A DNA stretch of 64,000 nucleotides from Paenibacillus sp. yr247 (lineage in GTDB: Bacteria > Bacillota > Bacilli > Paenibacillales > NBRC-103111). Below are positions 7,842-16,253 of this stretch, one piece after another. The first letter of the stretch is position 1, and every line of letters begins with the position of its first letter. The notes under the pieces are model-generated. The model was not told the origin of the DNA. It saw nothing but the letters and a program-made list of their open reading frames with translations, and did not search any database. The stretch spans positions 1 through 64,000 of the forward strand of contig NZ_FNIF01000008.1 of NCBI RefSeq assembly GCF_900103825.1. The letters run 5' to 3'. A program made the translations under genes and the position numbers.

Positions 7842-7886
7842 CCTCCTAAGCGTTTTCAGTTTACATAAACAGCGTATTTCGTAAGT
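7842..7886 (-). promoter_or_regulatory. Hairpin leader element before pupG (degenerate copy)
   Basis: On the coding strand ATACTTACGAAATACGC, then an imperfect hairpin GCGTTTTC/GAAAACGC-like region, then TTAGGAGG. It has the conserved CTTACGA block and the TTAGGAGG end, but the central stem is expanded and less regular than in the other copies. It fills the deoB-pupG gap. Confidence 0.6.
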
Positions 7887-7888
7887 AT

Positions 7889-9064
7889 TTATTTTAAAAG
7901 ATGTAAGAAGCTCTCGCCTTGGTCAGTTGCACTCACGCCAAAATTCTCTGCGATGGTTGCACCCAGATCAGCAAAGGTTCCGCGAATGCCAAGCGAAGTA
8001 GGTGACTGAAAACTCGGGCTGTATAACAAAATAGGCACATACTCCCGTGTATGGTCCGTTCCCGCATGCACCGGGTCATTGCCATGGTCCGCAGTAAGGA
8101 TTAACAAATCCTTCGGTCCTAGACCCGATTTAAGCTGAGGCAAATAGCTATCAAATTCCTCCAGTGCTCTGCCGTAACCCTCAGGATCACGCCGATGACC
8201 GTACAATGAGTCAAAATCCACAAGATTCGTAAAAGCCAGCCCTTTAAATGAGGAGCCAATTACCTCAATCGTCTTCTGAATGCCATCTAGATTGCTTTTC
8301 GTAGATGTGGCATTCGTAACACCTTCGCCGTCAAAGATATCATTAATTTTACCAATGGCGATCACATCAAATCCAGCATCCTTCAAATGATTCATGACGG
8401 TAGGCGCTGGCGGTTTAACGGCATAATCATGCCGGTTCGGAGTGCGTTTGAAAGCGCCGGGCTCCCCTATATACGGTCTAGCAATAACTCTGCCCACCGC
8501 AAACTCATCCTGCAAGGTCAATCTTCTGGCAATTTGGCATGCCCGATACAGCTCTTCAAGCGGAATAATGTCTTCATGCGCAGCTAATTGAAACACACTA
8601 TCGGCAGATGTGTAAACGATCCAAGCTCCCGTCTTCATCTGCTCTTCACCAAGCTCATCTAATATGTCTGTGCCTGAGGCCGGCTTATTGCCAATCACCT
8701 TACGGCCTGTTTCCCGCTCGAATTGAGAAATCAATTTCTCCGGAAATCCATTCGGATATACATTAAATGGCGTAGAAATCCGTAGCCCCATCAATTCCCA
8801 GTGTCCTGTCATTGTGTCTTTACCGACAGACACCTCAGCCATTTTTCCATAATAACCTTCTGGTGAATTTGTTGCAGGAATTCCTTTAATATCAGCAATG
8901 CTGCCTAGACCCATACGCTGTAAGTTGGGGAGTGAAAATCCGCTAACTTTATCTGCAATATGTCCAAGTGTGTGAGCTCCACTATCGCCAAACTCCTTTG
9001 CATCCGGTAATTCGCCGATGCCTACACTATCCAATACGATGACACTAATACGTTCAAAGCGCAC
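7889..9064 (-). CDS. deoB: Phosphopentomutase
   Basis: This 391-residue alkaline-phosphatase-superfamily enzyme converts (deoxy)ribose-1-phosphate to the 5-phosphate, linking the nucleoside phosphorylases to the pentose pathway. Metal-site motifs are [13 protein letters not shown] near the N-terminus, DTMTGHWE (phosphorylated Thr) and LTADHGNDP with DHTREY near the C-terminus. The start is GTG at 9064 with GGAGGG 6 bases before it. An upstream GTG at 9100 would add 12 unmatched residues. Confidence 0.95.
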   Translation of the reverse strand: MRFERISVIVLDSVGIGELPDAKEFGDSGAHTLGHIADKVSGFSLPNLQRMGLGSIADIKGIPATNSPEGYYGKMAEVSVGKDTMTGHWELMGLRISTPFNVYPNGFPEKLISQFERETGRKVIGNKPASGTDILDELGEEQMKTGAWIVYTSADSVFQLAAHEDIIPLEELYRACQIARRLTLQDEFAVGRVIARPYIGEPGAFKRTPNRHDYAVKPPAPTVMNHLKDAGFDVIAIGKINDIFDGEGVTNATSTKSNLDGIQKTIEVIGSSFKGLAFTNLVDFDSLYGHRRDPEGYGRALEEFDSYLPQLKSGLGPKDLLILTADHGNDPVHAGTDHTREYVPILLYSPSFQSPTSLGIRGTFADLGATIAENFGVSATDQGESFLHLLK

Positions 9065-9132
9065 TCTGGTCCCTCCAAATCGATTCCTAATGTTGTCCAC
9101 CCCCGATTATCTCATTTCCACTCTTTGAATGC

Positions 9133-9168
9133 AAAACAGCAGCTTCTCCTTGTGGGAAATGCCGCTGT
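9133..9168 (-). terminator. Probable terminator after xerD
   Basis: On the minus strand ACAGCGGC pairs with GCTGCTGTTTT across a loop of about 17 bases, with a short T-run. It lies between the xerD stop and deoB. Confidence 0.5.
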
Positions 9169-9174
9169 CATCGG

Positions 9175-10074
9175 TTACAAATTCGCTCTTGGATGAGCTC
9201 GATTGTAAACATCTTTCATTTTGAGTTTGGTAACTTGCACATACATTTGCGTCGAGGAAATATCGGAATGTCCGAGCATTTCTTGAACAGATCTCAAATC
9301 TGCACCATTCTCAATCAAATGAGCAGCAAAGGAATGCCTTAGTGCATGAGGTGTAATATCATTTGTGATATTCATCCTACTAGCATAACTTTTCAAAATT
9401 TTCCAGAAACCTTGCCTTGTCATGCGTGTTCCCAAGTGTCCAAAAAATAAGGCTTCTTCATCCGCCACTTTTTTCAGCAACTTCTTTCGATCGTTATGTA
9501 TATAGGTGGTTAAACACCGAATGGCGATCGAGCTAAGAGGAATATTGCGTTCTTTATCTGCTTTACCGATGCAGCGAATGAATCCCATCTGTAAATTGAC
9601 ATCAGCCACATTTAGAGAGATAAGCTCTGAAACTCGAATCCCTGTCGCATAGAGTAGTTCCAGCATGGCTTTATCCCGCGCACCGCTAACCAGCTCAGAC
9701 TGTGGGGCATCGAGCAGCTTCTCTACCTCCCCAATCGAAAGCACTTTGGGCAGCTTTTTTTCTAACTTGGGTGCTTCCACGTAAATTGAGGGGTCCAAGT
9801 CCATCAATCGTTCTTTAACCAAATACTGGTAAAATGCTCGAATGGAAACCATATTACGAGACAAGGTCGCTGATGCACGGCCTAACAATTTCAGCTGTGA
9901 CAGGTATCCAATAATGTGAGTTTTCCCTGAATCTTTCCAAGTTGTGATGCCTTGGAGTTGTATATAATCAACAAATTGTTGCAGATCTCTTTCATAGGAT
10001 TCCAGCGTATTCCTTGATAGTCCCCGTTCAACAGACAAAAATTGGATGAAGGAATGCAGGTCATTCGTCATCAT
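9175..10074 (-). CDS. xerD: Site-specific tyrosine recombinase XerD
   Basis: The 299-residue protein resolves chromosome dimers at dif together with XerC. The N-terminal SAM-like core-binding domain begins LHSFIQFLSVERGLSRNTL. The catalytic domain has Arg in ATGIRVSEL, HALRHSFAAHLI with the H-x-x-R pair, GHSDISST, and the nucleophile Tyr in TQMYVQV. GAGGGAG 9 bases before the ATG at 10074 decides the start over the upstream 10122 option. Its position next to DUF4227, fur and deoB is the usual Bacillales order. Confidence 0.95.
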   Translation of the reverse strand: MMTNDLHSFIQFLSVERGLSRNTLESYERDLQQFVDYIQLQGITTWKDSGKTHIIGYLSQLKLLGRASATLSRNMVSIRAFYQYLVKERLMDLDPSIYVEAPKLEKKLPKVLSIGEVEKLLDAPQSELVSGARDKAMLELLYATGIRVSELISLNVADVNLQMGFIRCIGKADKERNIPLSSIAIRCLTTYIHNDRKKLLKKVADEEALFFGHLGTRMTRQGFWKILKSYASRMNITNDITPHALRHSFAAHLIENGADLRSVQEMLGHSDISSTQMYVQVTKLKMKDVYNRAHPRANL

Positions 10075-10158
10075 GCTACTATGCTCCCTCGTTATCATGC
10101 CATATCTTATTAAGGATAGCATTCAACAATTCCCTTGGGAACTCCTCTTTTTTATGCT

Positions 10159-10401
10159 TTATTCACCATACCAATAAAATAAACGCAGTCGATCACTCAT
10201 TTTACCTGAATCGGAAACCGAGGCATGCTCATGGTGGCCAAACACCTTAACTGAATTTCCTGATGGTGTTCTGTACCTATTGACAGGCTGAATCCACCCG
10301 CTAAGAACAAGCATGACTTGATATAGGATAACGGTCAACGCCATGAAAAGCAAAATAAACCGCAAACGAACAAGTAATTTTCGATACGAAAATAAGATCA
10401 T
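10159..10401 (-). CDS. DUF4227 (YqzK-like) small membrane protein
   Basis: The 80-residue protein has one transmembrane helix (FILLFMALTVILYQVMLVLS) and a C-terminal soluble part with PSGNSVKVF and a RLRLFYWYGE end, as in YqzK proteins found between fur and xerD in Bacilli. The function is unknown. Its ribosome-binding site (ATGAGGAC) can pair with GTCCTCAT-like sequence just after ald (10441-10448), which may limit its translation. Confidence 0.8.
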   Translation of the reverse strand: MILFSYRKLLVRLRFILLFMALTVILYQVMLVLSGWIQPVNRYRTPSGNSVKVFGHHEHASVSDSGKMSDRLRLFYWYGE

Positions 10402-10458
10402 AGCCCGTCCTCATTTCTATCCCTTTCTTAAGGACAAGATATGAGGATGGGGCCGTGT

Positions 10459-11589
10459 TTATGACTGATCGGATAACTTCACATAAGGCATTCCTAACGC
10501 TTCAGCGACTGCTGGATGGGTTATGCTCCCCTTGTGTGCATTCACTCCCAATTGAAGAGCGTAATTTGCTGTAATCGCCTGTGTAAATCCTTTATTGGCT
10601 AGCTCTAAGGCATATGGTATTGTCACATTCGTTAATGCAAGCGTCGAAGTTCTTGGAACAGCACCTGGCATATTTGCAACAGCATAATGAAGCACACCAT
10701 GTTTTTCATAAGTGGGATTGCTATGCGTTGTTACACGGTCGATCGTTTCAATCGATCCTCCTTGATCCACTGCGACATCCACAATGACAGCACCTGGCTT
10801 CATATCTTTTACCATAGACTCTGTCACTAATCTCGGAGCTCTGGCCCCAGGAATAAGAACAGCGCCAATTAAGAGATCCGCCTTCTGAACAGCACTCGCA
10901 ATATTGTAAGGATTAGACATCAATGTGTTAAGTCGACCTCCGAATATATCGTCCAAGGCTCGCATCCGATCAGCATTCCGCTCAATAATGACGACACTGG
11001 CTCCCAGGCCAAGCGCCATTTTAGCCGCATTCGTTCCTACGATTCCTCCGCCGAGAATAACCACATTGGCTGGCGGCACACCAGGTACACCACCGAGAAG
11101 AATTCCACGCCCCCCATAATACTTCTCCAAAAAGTGGGCGCCTATTTGCACCGACATACGGCCGGCTACCTCACTCATCGGTGTCAAAAGCGGAAGTGAA
11201 CCATTAGGAAGCTGTATCGTCTCATAAGCAATCCCAGTCACCTTCTTACTAAGCAAATGGTCAGCCAAATCTCCCGCAGCGGCCAAATGCAAATAAGTGA
11301 ACAGCAATTGCCCTTCCCGGAAAAAACCATACTCCCCGGGCAGCGGTTCCTTGACCTTCATGATCATATCGCTGTGAGCCCATACTTCAGCAGCGTTTGC
11401 AATAAGAAAGGCGCCTTCTCTGGCATAATCCTCATCTCCAAAGCCGCTGCCAACACCTGCTCCAGACTCAACCAGCACTTGATGACCTGCCATCAGGAGC
11501 ATGCTCGCTCCGCCTGGCGTCAGTGCGACCCGGTTTTCATTGTTTTTTATTTCTTTTGGAACGCCGATCACAATAGATTGCTGAGTCAA
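10459..11589 (-). CDS. ald: Alanine dehydrogenase
   Basis: This 376-residue NAD-dependent enzyme interconverts L-alanine and pyruvate plus ammonia. In Bacillus it supports growth on alanine during sporulation. The N-terminal signature [19 protein letters not shown] is complete, MKVKEPL follows, and the Rossmann motif [20 protein letters not shown] is near the middle. The start chosen is TTG at 11589 with AAGGTGG 5 bases upstream. An ATG at 11616 would add nine residues that homologs lack. Confidence 0.95.
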   Translation of the reverse strand: MTQQSIVIGVPKEIKNNENRVALTPGGASMLLMAGHQVLVESGAGVGSGFGDEDYAREGAFLIANAAEVWAHSDMIMKVKEPLPGEYGFFREGQLLFTYLHLAAAGDLADHLLSKKVTGIAYETIQLPNGSLPLLTPMSEVAGRMSVQIGAHFLEKYYGGRGILLGGVPGVPPANVVILGGGIVGTNAAKMALGLGASVVIIERNADRMRALDDIFGGRLNTLMSNPYNIASAVQKADLLIGAVLIPGARAPRLVTESMVKDMKPGAVIVDVAVDQGGSIETIDRVTTHSNPTYEKHGVLHYAVANMPGAVPRTSTLALTNVTIPYALELANKGFTQAITANYALQLGVNAHKGSITHPAVAEALGMPYVKLSDQS

Positions 11590-11697
11590 TGCGGCCACCT
11601 TCTTCCTCATTATCATTAGTCATAATGTGCCCATGCTTCCAGTGCAATTATGTGAACTCAGTCCGGCTTTACTTATTACCTATTATATGAAAAAAAC

Positions 11698-11741
11698 GTA
11701 AAAATGCCTGTATGCACGAACTGTGCTTACAGGCATTTTCT
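11698..11741 (-). terminator. Intrinsic terminator between fur and ald
   Basis: AAAATGCCTGTA and TACAGGCATTTT form a 12-bp outer stem, with an inner GCAC/GTGC pair. There are A/T tails on both sides, so it can stop transcription from either strand. It mainly ends fur. Confidence 0.85.
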
Positions 11742-11756
11742 TTGTATAAACAGCTT

Positions 11757-12242
11757 CTACTCAGTCACTGTTATTTTGGATTTGTCCAATGAGTCCGGTT
11801 TCCCTCGTTCGTTGCAGCGATAGCATATACCTTGAAAATCAAGTCGATGATCTAGCACTTGAAAATGAAAATCTTGCTCTAACCTTTCTTCAAAAGGGCC
11901 GAGCCAATCTTCCATAATTTCATCCACGGACCCGCATTGTACGCAGATTAAGTGATGGTGATGATGGCGTGTGCTGTCATCACGCAGATCGTAACGCGCC
12001 ACACCATCGCCAAAATTCATTTTCTCCAAGATATGAAGCTCACTCAGCAGCTCTAATGTTCGGTATACCGTTGCCAGTCCGATCTCTGGAGCTTTATCCT
12101 TCACAAGCATAAACACATCTTCGGCACTAAGATGATCTTGTTCATTCTCTAACAGTACTCGCACAGTCGCTTCCCGTTGAGGCGTAAGCTTGTACCCTTG
12201 GGATTGCAGCTGCTGCTTAATCTTCTCGATCCTTGCTTCCAT
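11757..12242 (-). CDS. fur: Ferric uptake regulator family repressor (Fur)
   Basis: The 161-residue metalloregulator has a winged helix (LTPQREATVRVLLEN, IGLATVYRTLELL) and a dimerization domain with the metal motif STRHHHHHLICVQCG and a second CxxC, CYRCNE. The gene is beside xerD and DUF4227, the place of fur in Bacilli, which favours Fur over PerR or Zur. The start at 12242 has GGGGAGG just upstream; an ATG at 12269 is less likely. No Fur box was identified in the window. Confidence 0.88.
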   Translation of the reverse strand: MEARIEKIKQQLQSQGYKLTPQREATVRVLLENEQDHLSAEDVFMLVKDKAPEIGLATVYRTLELLSELHILEKMNFGDGVARYDLRDDSTRHHHHHLICVQCGSVDEIMEDWLGPFEERLEQDFHFQVLDHRLDFQGICYRCNERGKPDSLDKSKITVTE

Positions 12243-12348
12243 ATGCCTCCCCCTCAGAAAGGTGGGCATCCAAGCCCAATTTTAGCCACTCTTTTTATTA
12301 TAGGGGGAGCTTACTGACAAAGTCAAACAGAAAACAACACGGGGCAAG

Positions 12349-12990
12349 TTATCCGTAAAGGCCAATAAGCATGGGAGTTACCCATCTCATCATTAATTGC
12401 GAAATATATCCTTCCCAAAGCGCTGCTCCAATAAGGAATACTCCCATCAGGAGTGTAATCGAAGTATACCGCATGAACGGCTGGTACATCGTTCCATTTC
12501 GGCTCATAAAGCGATTTTTGATCATATAAATGGAGAATGACATAGCACCTACGCTGCAAAATAGGATAGCTGGAATAACAATCAGATTTTGCGGTGCAAC
12601 GGAAACAAGCGCAAATAACATGCCCTTCCATGACATTTGACCGACAAGGTAACCGACCGTAAAGCCGATCAGCACACCTTTAAGGAAGTCCAAAACGAGG
12701 ATCAACGGCAGGCCGATAATCGACAAACCAAAGAGCCAAATCAACAATATCCACTTCATATGCATGCCAAAAGCTTGTACGAACGATTGCCTGCTGTCAA
12801 ACTCGGCCCCATCATTAATTTCATGAAAAAAACTGCCCAAATGACGAGTCATCTCTTGTTTTTGTTCCAATGAAAGAGCATTTACCATCACAGCGCCAAA
12901 CACGACCCCGATGACGAAAAGCACGGAAACGAATATAAATAGCGGCAAATTATCTCTCATATATTGTTTCATCGTTAGGTTCCTATTCAC
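12349..12990 (-). CDS. spoIIM: Stage II sporulation protein M (engulfment membrane protein)
   Basis: The protein has about 213 residues and five likely transmembrane helices, including LFIFVSVLFVIGVVFGAVMV and LILVLDFLKGVLIGFTVGYLVG. SpoIIM joins SpoIID and SpoIIP in the septal peptidoglycan-remodelling machine that drives engulfment. The start is probably GTG at 12990 with GGAAGGAG 8 bases before. TTG at 13017 or ATG at 12972 are alternatives. Its place between fur and the endonuclease Q-like gene agrees with Bacilli order. Confidence 0.9.
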   Translation of the reverse strand: MNRNLTMKQYMRDNLPLFIFVSVLFVIGVVFGAVMVNALSLEQKQEMTRHLGSFFHEINDGAEFDSRQSFVQAFGMHMKWILLIWLFGLSIIGLPLILVLDFLKGVLIGFTVGYLVGQMSWKGMLFALVSVAPQNLIVIPAILFCSVGAMSFSIYMIKNRFMSRNGTMYQPFMRYTSITLLMGVFLIGAALWEGYISQLMMRWVTPMLIGLYG

Positions 12991-13054
12991 CCTCGCTGCT
13001 CCTTCCCTTGTAAACAACCTCTACAAAGACAAGCTTATGAGCGAGTGCTAGAAA

Positions 13055-14233
13055 CTATGAACGATTTTTAACTTTTCCGTATCTTCCCCCGCCTCCAACC
13101 TCTAGCAAAAGGTTGCCTTCACGCGCTTTTACAATATAAGAAGCGATCTCTTCGCCAATTTCACTCTCAAGCTCTTCCGGCGTCGTGCGATGCAGCACAT
13201 TCATCTCCGTCCCAAAGCGGCGCAGCAATTGATCCAACTTTTTAGGCCCCAAGCCTGGGATAAATTCAAGCGGAACTTGAAAGTGATATGGAGGCCGATA
13301 AGGAGGGAGATAGGTCTGTTCACGATCCGCTAAAGCCAAGATTCGATCCATGACGCCTCTAACAATTTTATTGCTGCCACAATCGGTACAGCGCTCCACC
13401 GTCACTGCCCTTTCATCCAGAATGGATTCACATAAGCTGCAGTAGGTTCGGTGGTATTTGCCTAGACGTGGATTAAGCCCGTAGTTGGCTGCTATTCGCC
13501 GTCCTTCTTGACAATGCAGAGCTTTGACAAGCTCTTCGTACGTTGGAGCGGCTAACTTCATTTCGTTGTATTCTCGTCCTATTTTACCAAGGGAATGCGC
13601 ATCTGAATTCGTCACGAATGTGAACCGATCAAGCTCCGAAATCAATCCAGCCATATCGGAATCAGCGCTTAGTCCAAGCTCAACCGCAGAGATACCGTCC
13701 AGATCAAGAAGGTGCTCCATTCTAGTTGACGCACTGCCATACACACTTTTGTGCGGGGTGAAAATATGCGCAGGAATAAGGATACCACCTCTCCCGAGTA
13801 CTTCTTCTTGAAGTATCCGAGCAGGTACATAAATGCGTTGTGAGCTTAACTCCACATTTTTCATATGCCCTTTCATCCATTGAGTGAACCCCTGCATCGC
13901 CACAAGATTAGGCATATAGGCAAGCAAATGAGCTGGACCCCTTCCAGGTTCGCGCACCTCTATTTCGGTTCCCAGCATGATGGCCGTATCCTGATAGCGG
14001 ATGCCGCCGCCCTCCAGTTCCTCCATCTCTCCCCGATCCAAGTACGTCATGATATCATCCTGTACAGAAGGCGAGTGGCAATCGATGATCCCGATGACCT
14101 CCATCCCTTTTCTGACGGCAGCTTCATGTGCAATATTGAAAAAAGTAAGATCATTTGCAGCGCTAATTTTCACTGCTTGCCCCTTCTCCGTTCGACCTAT
14201 ATGGATATGAAGATCTACATAATAAGAATTCAT
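13055..14233 (-). CDS. Endonuclease Q-like PHP-domain DNA repair enzyme
   Basis: The 392-residue protein has an N-terminal PHP metal domain (DLHIHIGRT; IDCHSPS; GTEIEV; IPAHIF; VTNSDAH), a zinc finger (YCSLC...CTDC around 270-290) and C-terminal helix-hairpin-helix segments (EFIPGLGPKKLDQLLRRFGT). This order matches EndoQ, which nicks DNA 5' of deaminated bases (uracil, hypoxanthine, xanthine). EndoQ is known from Thermococcales and some Bacilli. The start codon directly abuts the nudF stop (TAAATG), implying coupled translation. The alternative name is a TIGR00375-type conserved protein. Confidence 0.83.
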   Translation of the reverse strand: MNSYYVDLHIHIGRTEKGQAVKISAANDLTFFNIAHEAAVRKGMEVIGIIDCHSPSVQDDIMTYLDRGEMEELEGGGIRYQDTAIMLGTEIEVREPGRGPAHLLAYMPNLVAMQGFTQWMKGHMKNVELSSQRIYVPARILQEEVLGRGGILIPAHIFTPHKSVYGSASTRMEHLLDLDGISAVELGLSADSDMAGLISELDRFTFVTNSDAHSLGKIGREYNEMKLAAPTYEELVKALHCQEGRRIAANYGLNPRLGKYHRTYCSLCESILDERAVTVERCTDCGSNKIVRGVMDRILALADREQTYLPPYRPPYHFQVPLEFIPGLGPKKLDQLLRRFGTEMNVLHRTTPEELESEIGEEIASYIVKAREGNLLLEVGGGGRYGKVKNRS

Positions 14234-14788
14234 TTATATCTGACCCGTTAACAGATATACCTGCCAAGCATAGACAGCCATAATCGTCTTCGCATCACTA
14301 ATTCTCCCTTCACGCATGTAGTGTTGTGCTTGTTCCAGTGTAATCGCTTCGCATTCAAGAAATTCATCTTCATCCGGATTCGCATCGCCCTTCACTAGGT
14401 CTTCGGCGATATAGAGGTGAATAATTTCATCTGCAAACCCGGGAGACGTATAAAAGGAATTAACCAGCTTGATATTTTCAGTCCGATAACCCGTTTCTTC
14501 CTCTAACTCGCGTATGGCCGCTTTAAGCGGCAATTCTCCCGCATCCAGCTTGCCCGCAGGGATCTCCACCTGACTTTTCTCGAGCGGCTTTCGATACTGT
14601 TCCACAACGATCATTTTATCCCCTAGCAGAGGAATCACGGCCACAGCGCCTGGGTGCTTCACAATTTCACGCGTCGCAGTTTCTCCATTAGGCAAGAGAA
14701 CATGATCCACCTGCAGCGAAATAATTTTCCCCTTGAAAATGGGTTCGGTCTTGATGGTAACTTCTTCGAATTTTTTGTGTATTGTCAT
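14234..14788 (-). CDS. nudF: ADP-ribose pyrophosphatase (Nudix)
   Basis: The 184-residue Nudix hydrolase cuts ADP-ribose to AMP and ribose-5-phosphate. The Nudix box spans GELPLKAAIRELEEETGY (about residues 82-99) with REL-EEETG intact. VEQYRKPLEKSQVEIPAGK just before it is characteristic of NudF. It lies immediately upstream of the endonuclease Q-like gene with no gap. The ATG is preceded by GAGGTG at about 5 bases. Confidence 0.93.
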   Translation of the reverse strand: MTIHKKFEEVTIKTEPIFKGKIISLQVDHVLLPNGETATREIVKHPGAVAVIPLLGDKMIVVEQYRKPLEKSQVEIPAGKLDAGELPLKAAIRELEEETGYRTENIKLVNSFYTSPGFADEIIHLYIAEDLVKGDANPDEDEFLECEAITLEQAQHYMREGRISDAKTIMAVYAWQVYLLTGQI

Positions 14789-14883
14789 ACGAACACCTCA
14801 TTTTGATCAAATTGGTATATCTTGTCCCATTCACGCATATCGTTCATTATATCAAAATTTTATCTGAAATGAGGAAAATGGAT

Positions 14884-15084
14884 ATGAAGAGCTATGTAAC
14901 CGATCGTCAAATTCGGCTTGTAGGGAAGGCTTGGGAAATCAAGCGTCAATTGCAGCTCATGCTGCAGCAAGGTGGAAGCAACATTACATTAATGGATTAT
15001 GTTATTGGCTTGCGCAATCCGCAGCCGCACAAATCGCTTGAAAAAAAGCAGGGTCTTGGGATAATCCCCTTCCCATCGAGGTAA
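14884..15084 (+). CDS. mciZ: Cell division inhibitor MciZ (mother-cell FtsZ inhibitor)
   Basis: The 66-residue protein has the core IRLVGKAWEIKRQLQLML, which matches LVGKAWEI of B. subtilis MciZ, a 40-residue peptide that caps FtsZ filaments in the mother cell. Location beside nudF also agrees. GAGG lies 9 bases before the ATG at 14884; a longer in-frame start at 14782 has no support. This version is longer than the B. subtilis one, and its last 27 codons overlap the 3' end of the DUF3866 gene on the other strand. A CATATCGT block near 14836 could be a sigma-E -10, but this is weak. Confidence 0.87.
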   Translation: MKSYVTDRQIRLVGKAWEIKRQLQLMLQQGGSNITLMDYVIGLRNPQPHKSLEKKQGLGIIPFPSR

Positions 15085-16102
15085 TGGGCTGTGGATACAG
15101 CTCTAAAGCTCTAGCGATTTCCTCTATTGAAATGCTTGGCATCGCAATGATTCGATGAAGCTGCAGGCCCTGCGCCTGTTCCTGAACAAGAGCATGTTCG
15201 TGTGACTCCAAAAGTGGCAGAGGTACTACAGCAGGACATCTAGCAGCCAGCTGGAGCGCTGTAAGCGTATGATGACTAATGCCTTGATGCCGTGATCGTG
15301 GATCCGCAAATGAAATTCGCGGAATAACGACCGGTACCCCGCCAAGGGCATGTACAGCATTAACCAGCTCGCCAATTTCAATACCTGTATAACCATAGCG
15401 CGTACCCGTACCTATGGTTCCCGGTCCCATGGTTACAAGACAAATATCCGCTTTCGCCACATGTTTCGCCGCAATTAAAGCGCTAAATTTGTTTACCGCC
15501 TCCACCTTCCCTCCGTATGCCTGACCATAGGTAATGGATGTCTTAAGCCATCCCATCCCCTCTAGCATAGCCGCATGCCGACTCCAAGCAAGTGGAAGAG
15601 CACCTCCATCAGTCATGATATAGGCAACCTCCAAAGCACGTTCAGGAGATTTACTTTGTTGATGTCGATACTGCAACCAACACATCACTACAGGCAGCAT
15701 ACTATGTAATTCTCCTAGTAAAACAGGCATCCCCTCAACATTTGCGTCATCTTGAAACGAAGAATGAAACGCGCTGGCAGGCTCTTCAATAGCAAGCACA
15801 CTCCGCTGCATAGGGGTGTATTTGAGCTTCATGATGTGTCCATTTGCTGAGCTATGTGTTGAATCGTTAACGCTCCCTCGGCCTCGTGCTGATATAACAA
15901 TATGAAAAACCCCTGAACCTAACCCCAGCTTCATGGCTGTTACATTTAGGTCAACCATGTCCCCCGGGACTAACAAAGGCGATGTATCTGTGTAATGTAC
16001 AGCGCGTTCAAGCTCACCACTCCGCATCAATACGGTGACAATCTGTTGTCCTTCTCTGACCGAAATAATCGTTACAACTGTGCCCTCATCCCGTATCATC
16101 AT
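15002..16102 (-). CDS. DUF3866 family protein
   Basis: The protein has about 366 residues. The N-terminal third is beta-rich (TVVTIISVREGQQIVTVLM). The C-terminal part has ALPLAWSRHAAMLEGMGWL, ITYGQAYGGKVEAVN, VTMGPGTIGTGTRYGYTGIE and RISFADPRSRHQGISHHTLTAL, as in DUF3866 proteins of Paenibacillaceae and Alicyclobacillaceae. The function is unknown. GGAAGGGG 8 bases before ATG 16102 favours that start over 16141. It converges with mciZ with an 83-bp overlap. Confidence 0.82.
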   Translation of the reverse strand: MMIRDEGTVVTIISVREGQQIVTVLMRSGELERAVHYTDTSPLLVPGDMVDLNVTAMKLGLGSGVFHIVISARGRGSVNDSTHSSANGHIMKLKYTPMQRSVLAIEEPASAFHSSFQDDANVEGMPVLLGELHSMLPVVMCWLQYRHQQSKSPERALEVAYIMTDGGALPLAWSRHAAMLEGMGWLKTSITYGQAYGGKVEAVNKFSALIAAKHVAKADICLVTMGPGTIGTGTRYGYTGIEIGELVNAVHALGGVPVVIPRISFADPRSRHQGISHHTLTALQLAARCPAVVPLPLLESHEHALVQEQAQGLQLHRIIAMPSISIEEIARALELYPQPITSMGRGLSQDPAFFQAICAAADCASQ

Positions 16103-16189
16103 GCCAGTTTCCCCTTCCTGGACCTGTCTTACTCGAAGCATATGTGGGTTGGTTCAGCTTTACCCCAATTTTATTGGATAGAAGGTACA

Positions 16190-16234
16190 AAAAAACCGAC
16201 CAGTCCCGCCATGACTTTGGCAGACTAATCGGTT
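16190..16234 (-). terminator. Intrinsic terminator after the PepT-like gene
   Basis: On the minus strand AACCGATTAGTCTGCC pairs imperfectly with GGCGGGACTGGTCGGTT, followed by TTTTTTTG. It lies 20 bases after the stop at 16254. Confidence 0.8.
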
Positions 16235-16253
16235 CTCTATGAAAAATGGTGAA

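Noticed and set aside
11757-12242. The regulator as PerR or Zur
   Set aside because: Gene order with xerD and DUF4227 and the His-run motif favour Fur, though metal specificity is not proven.
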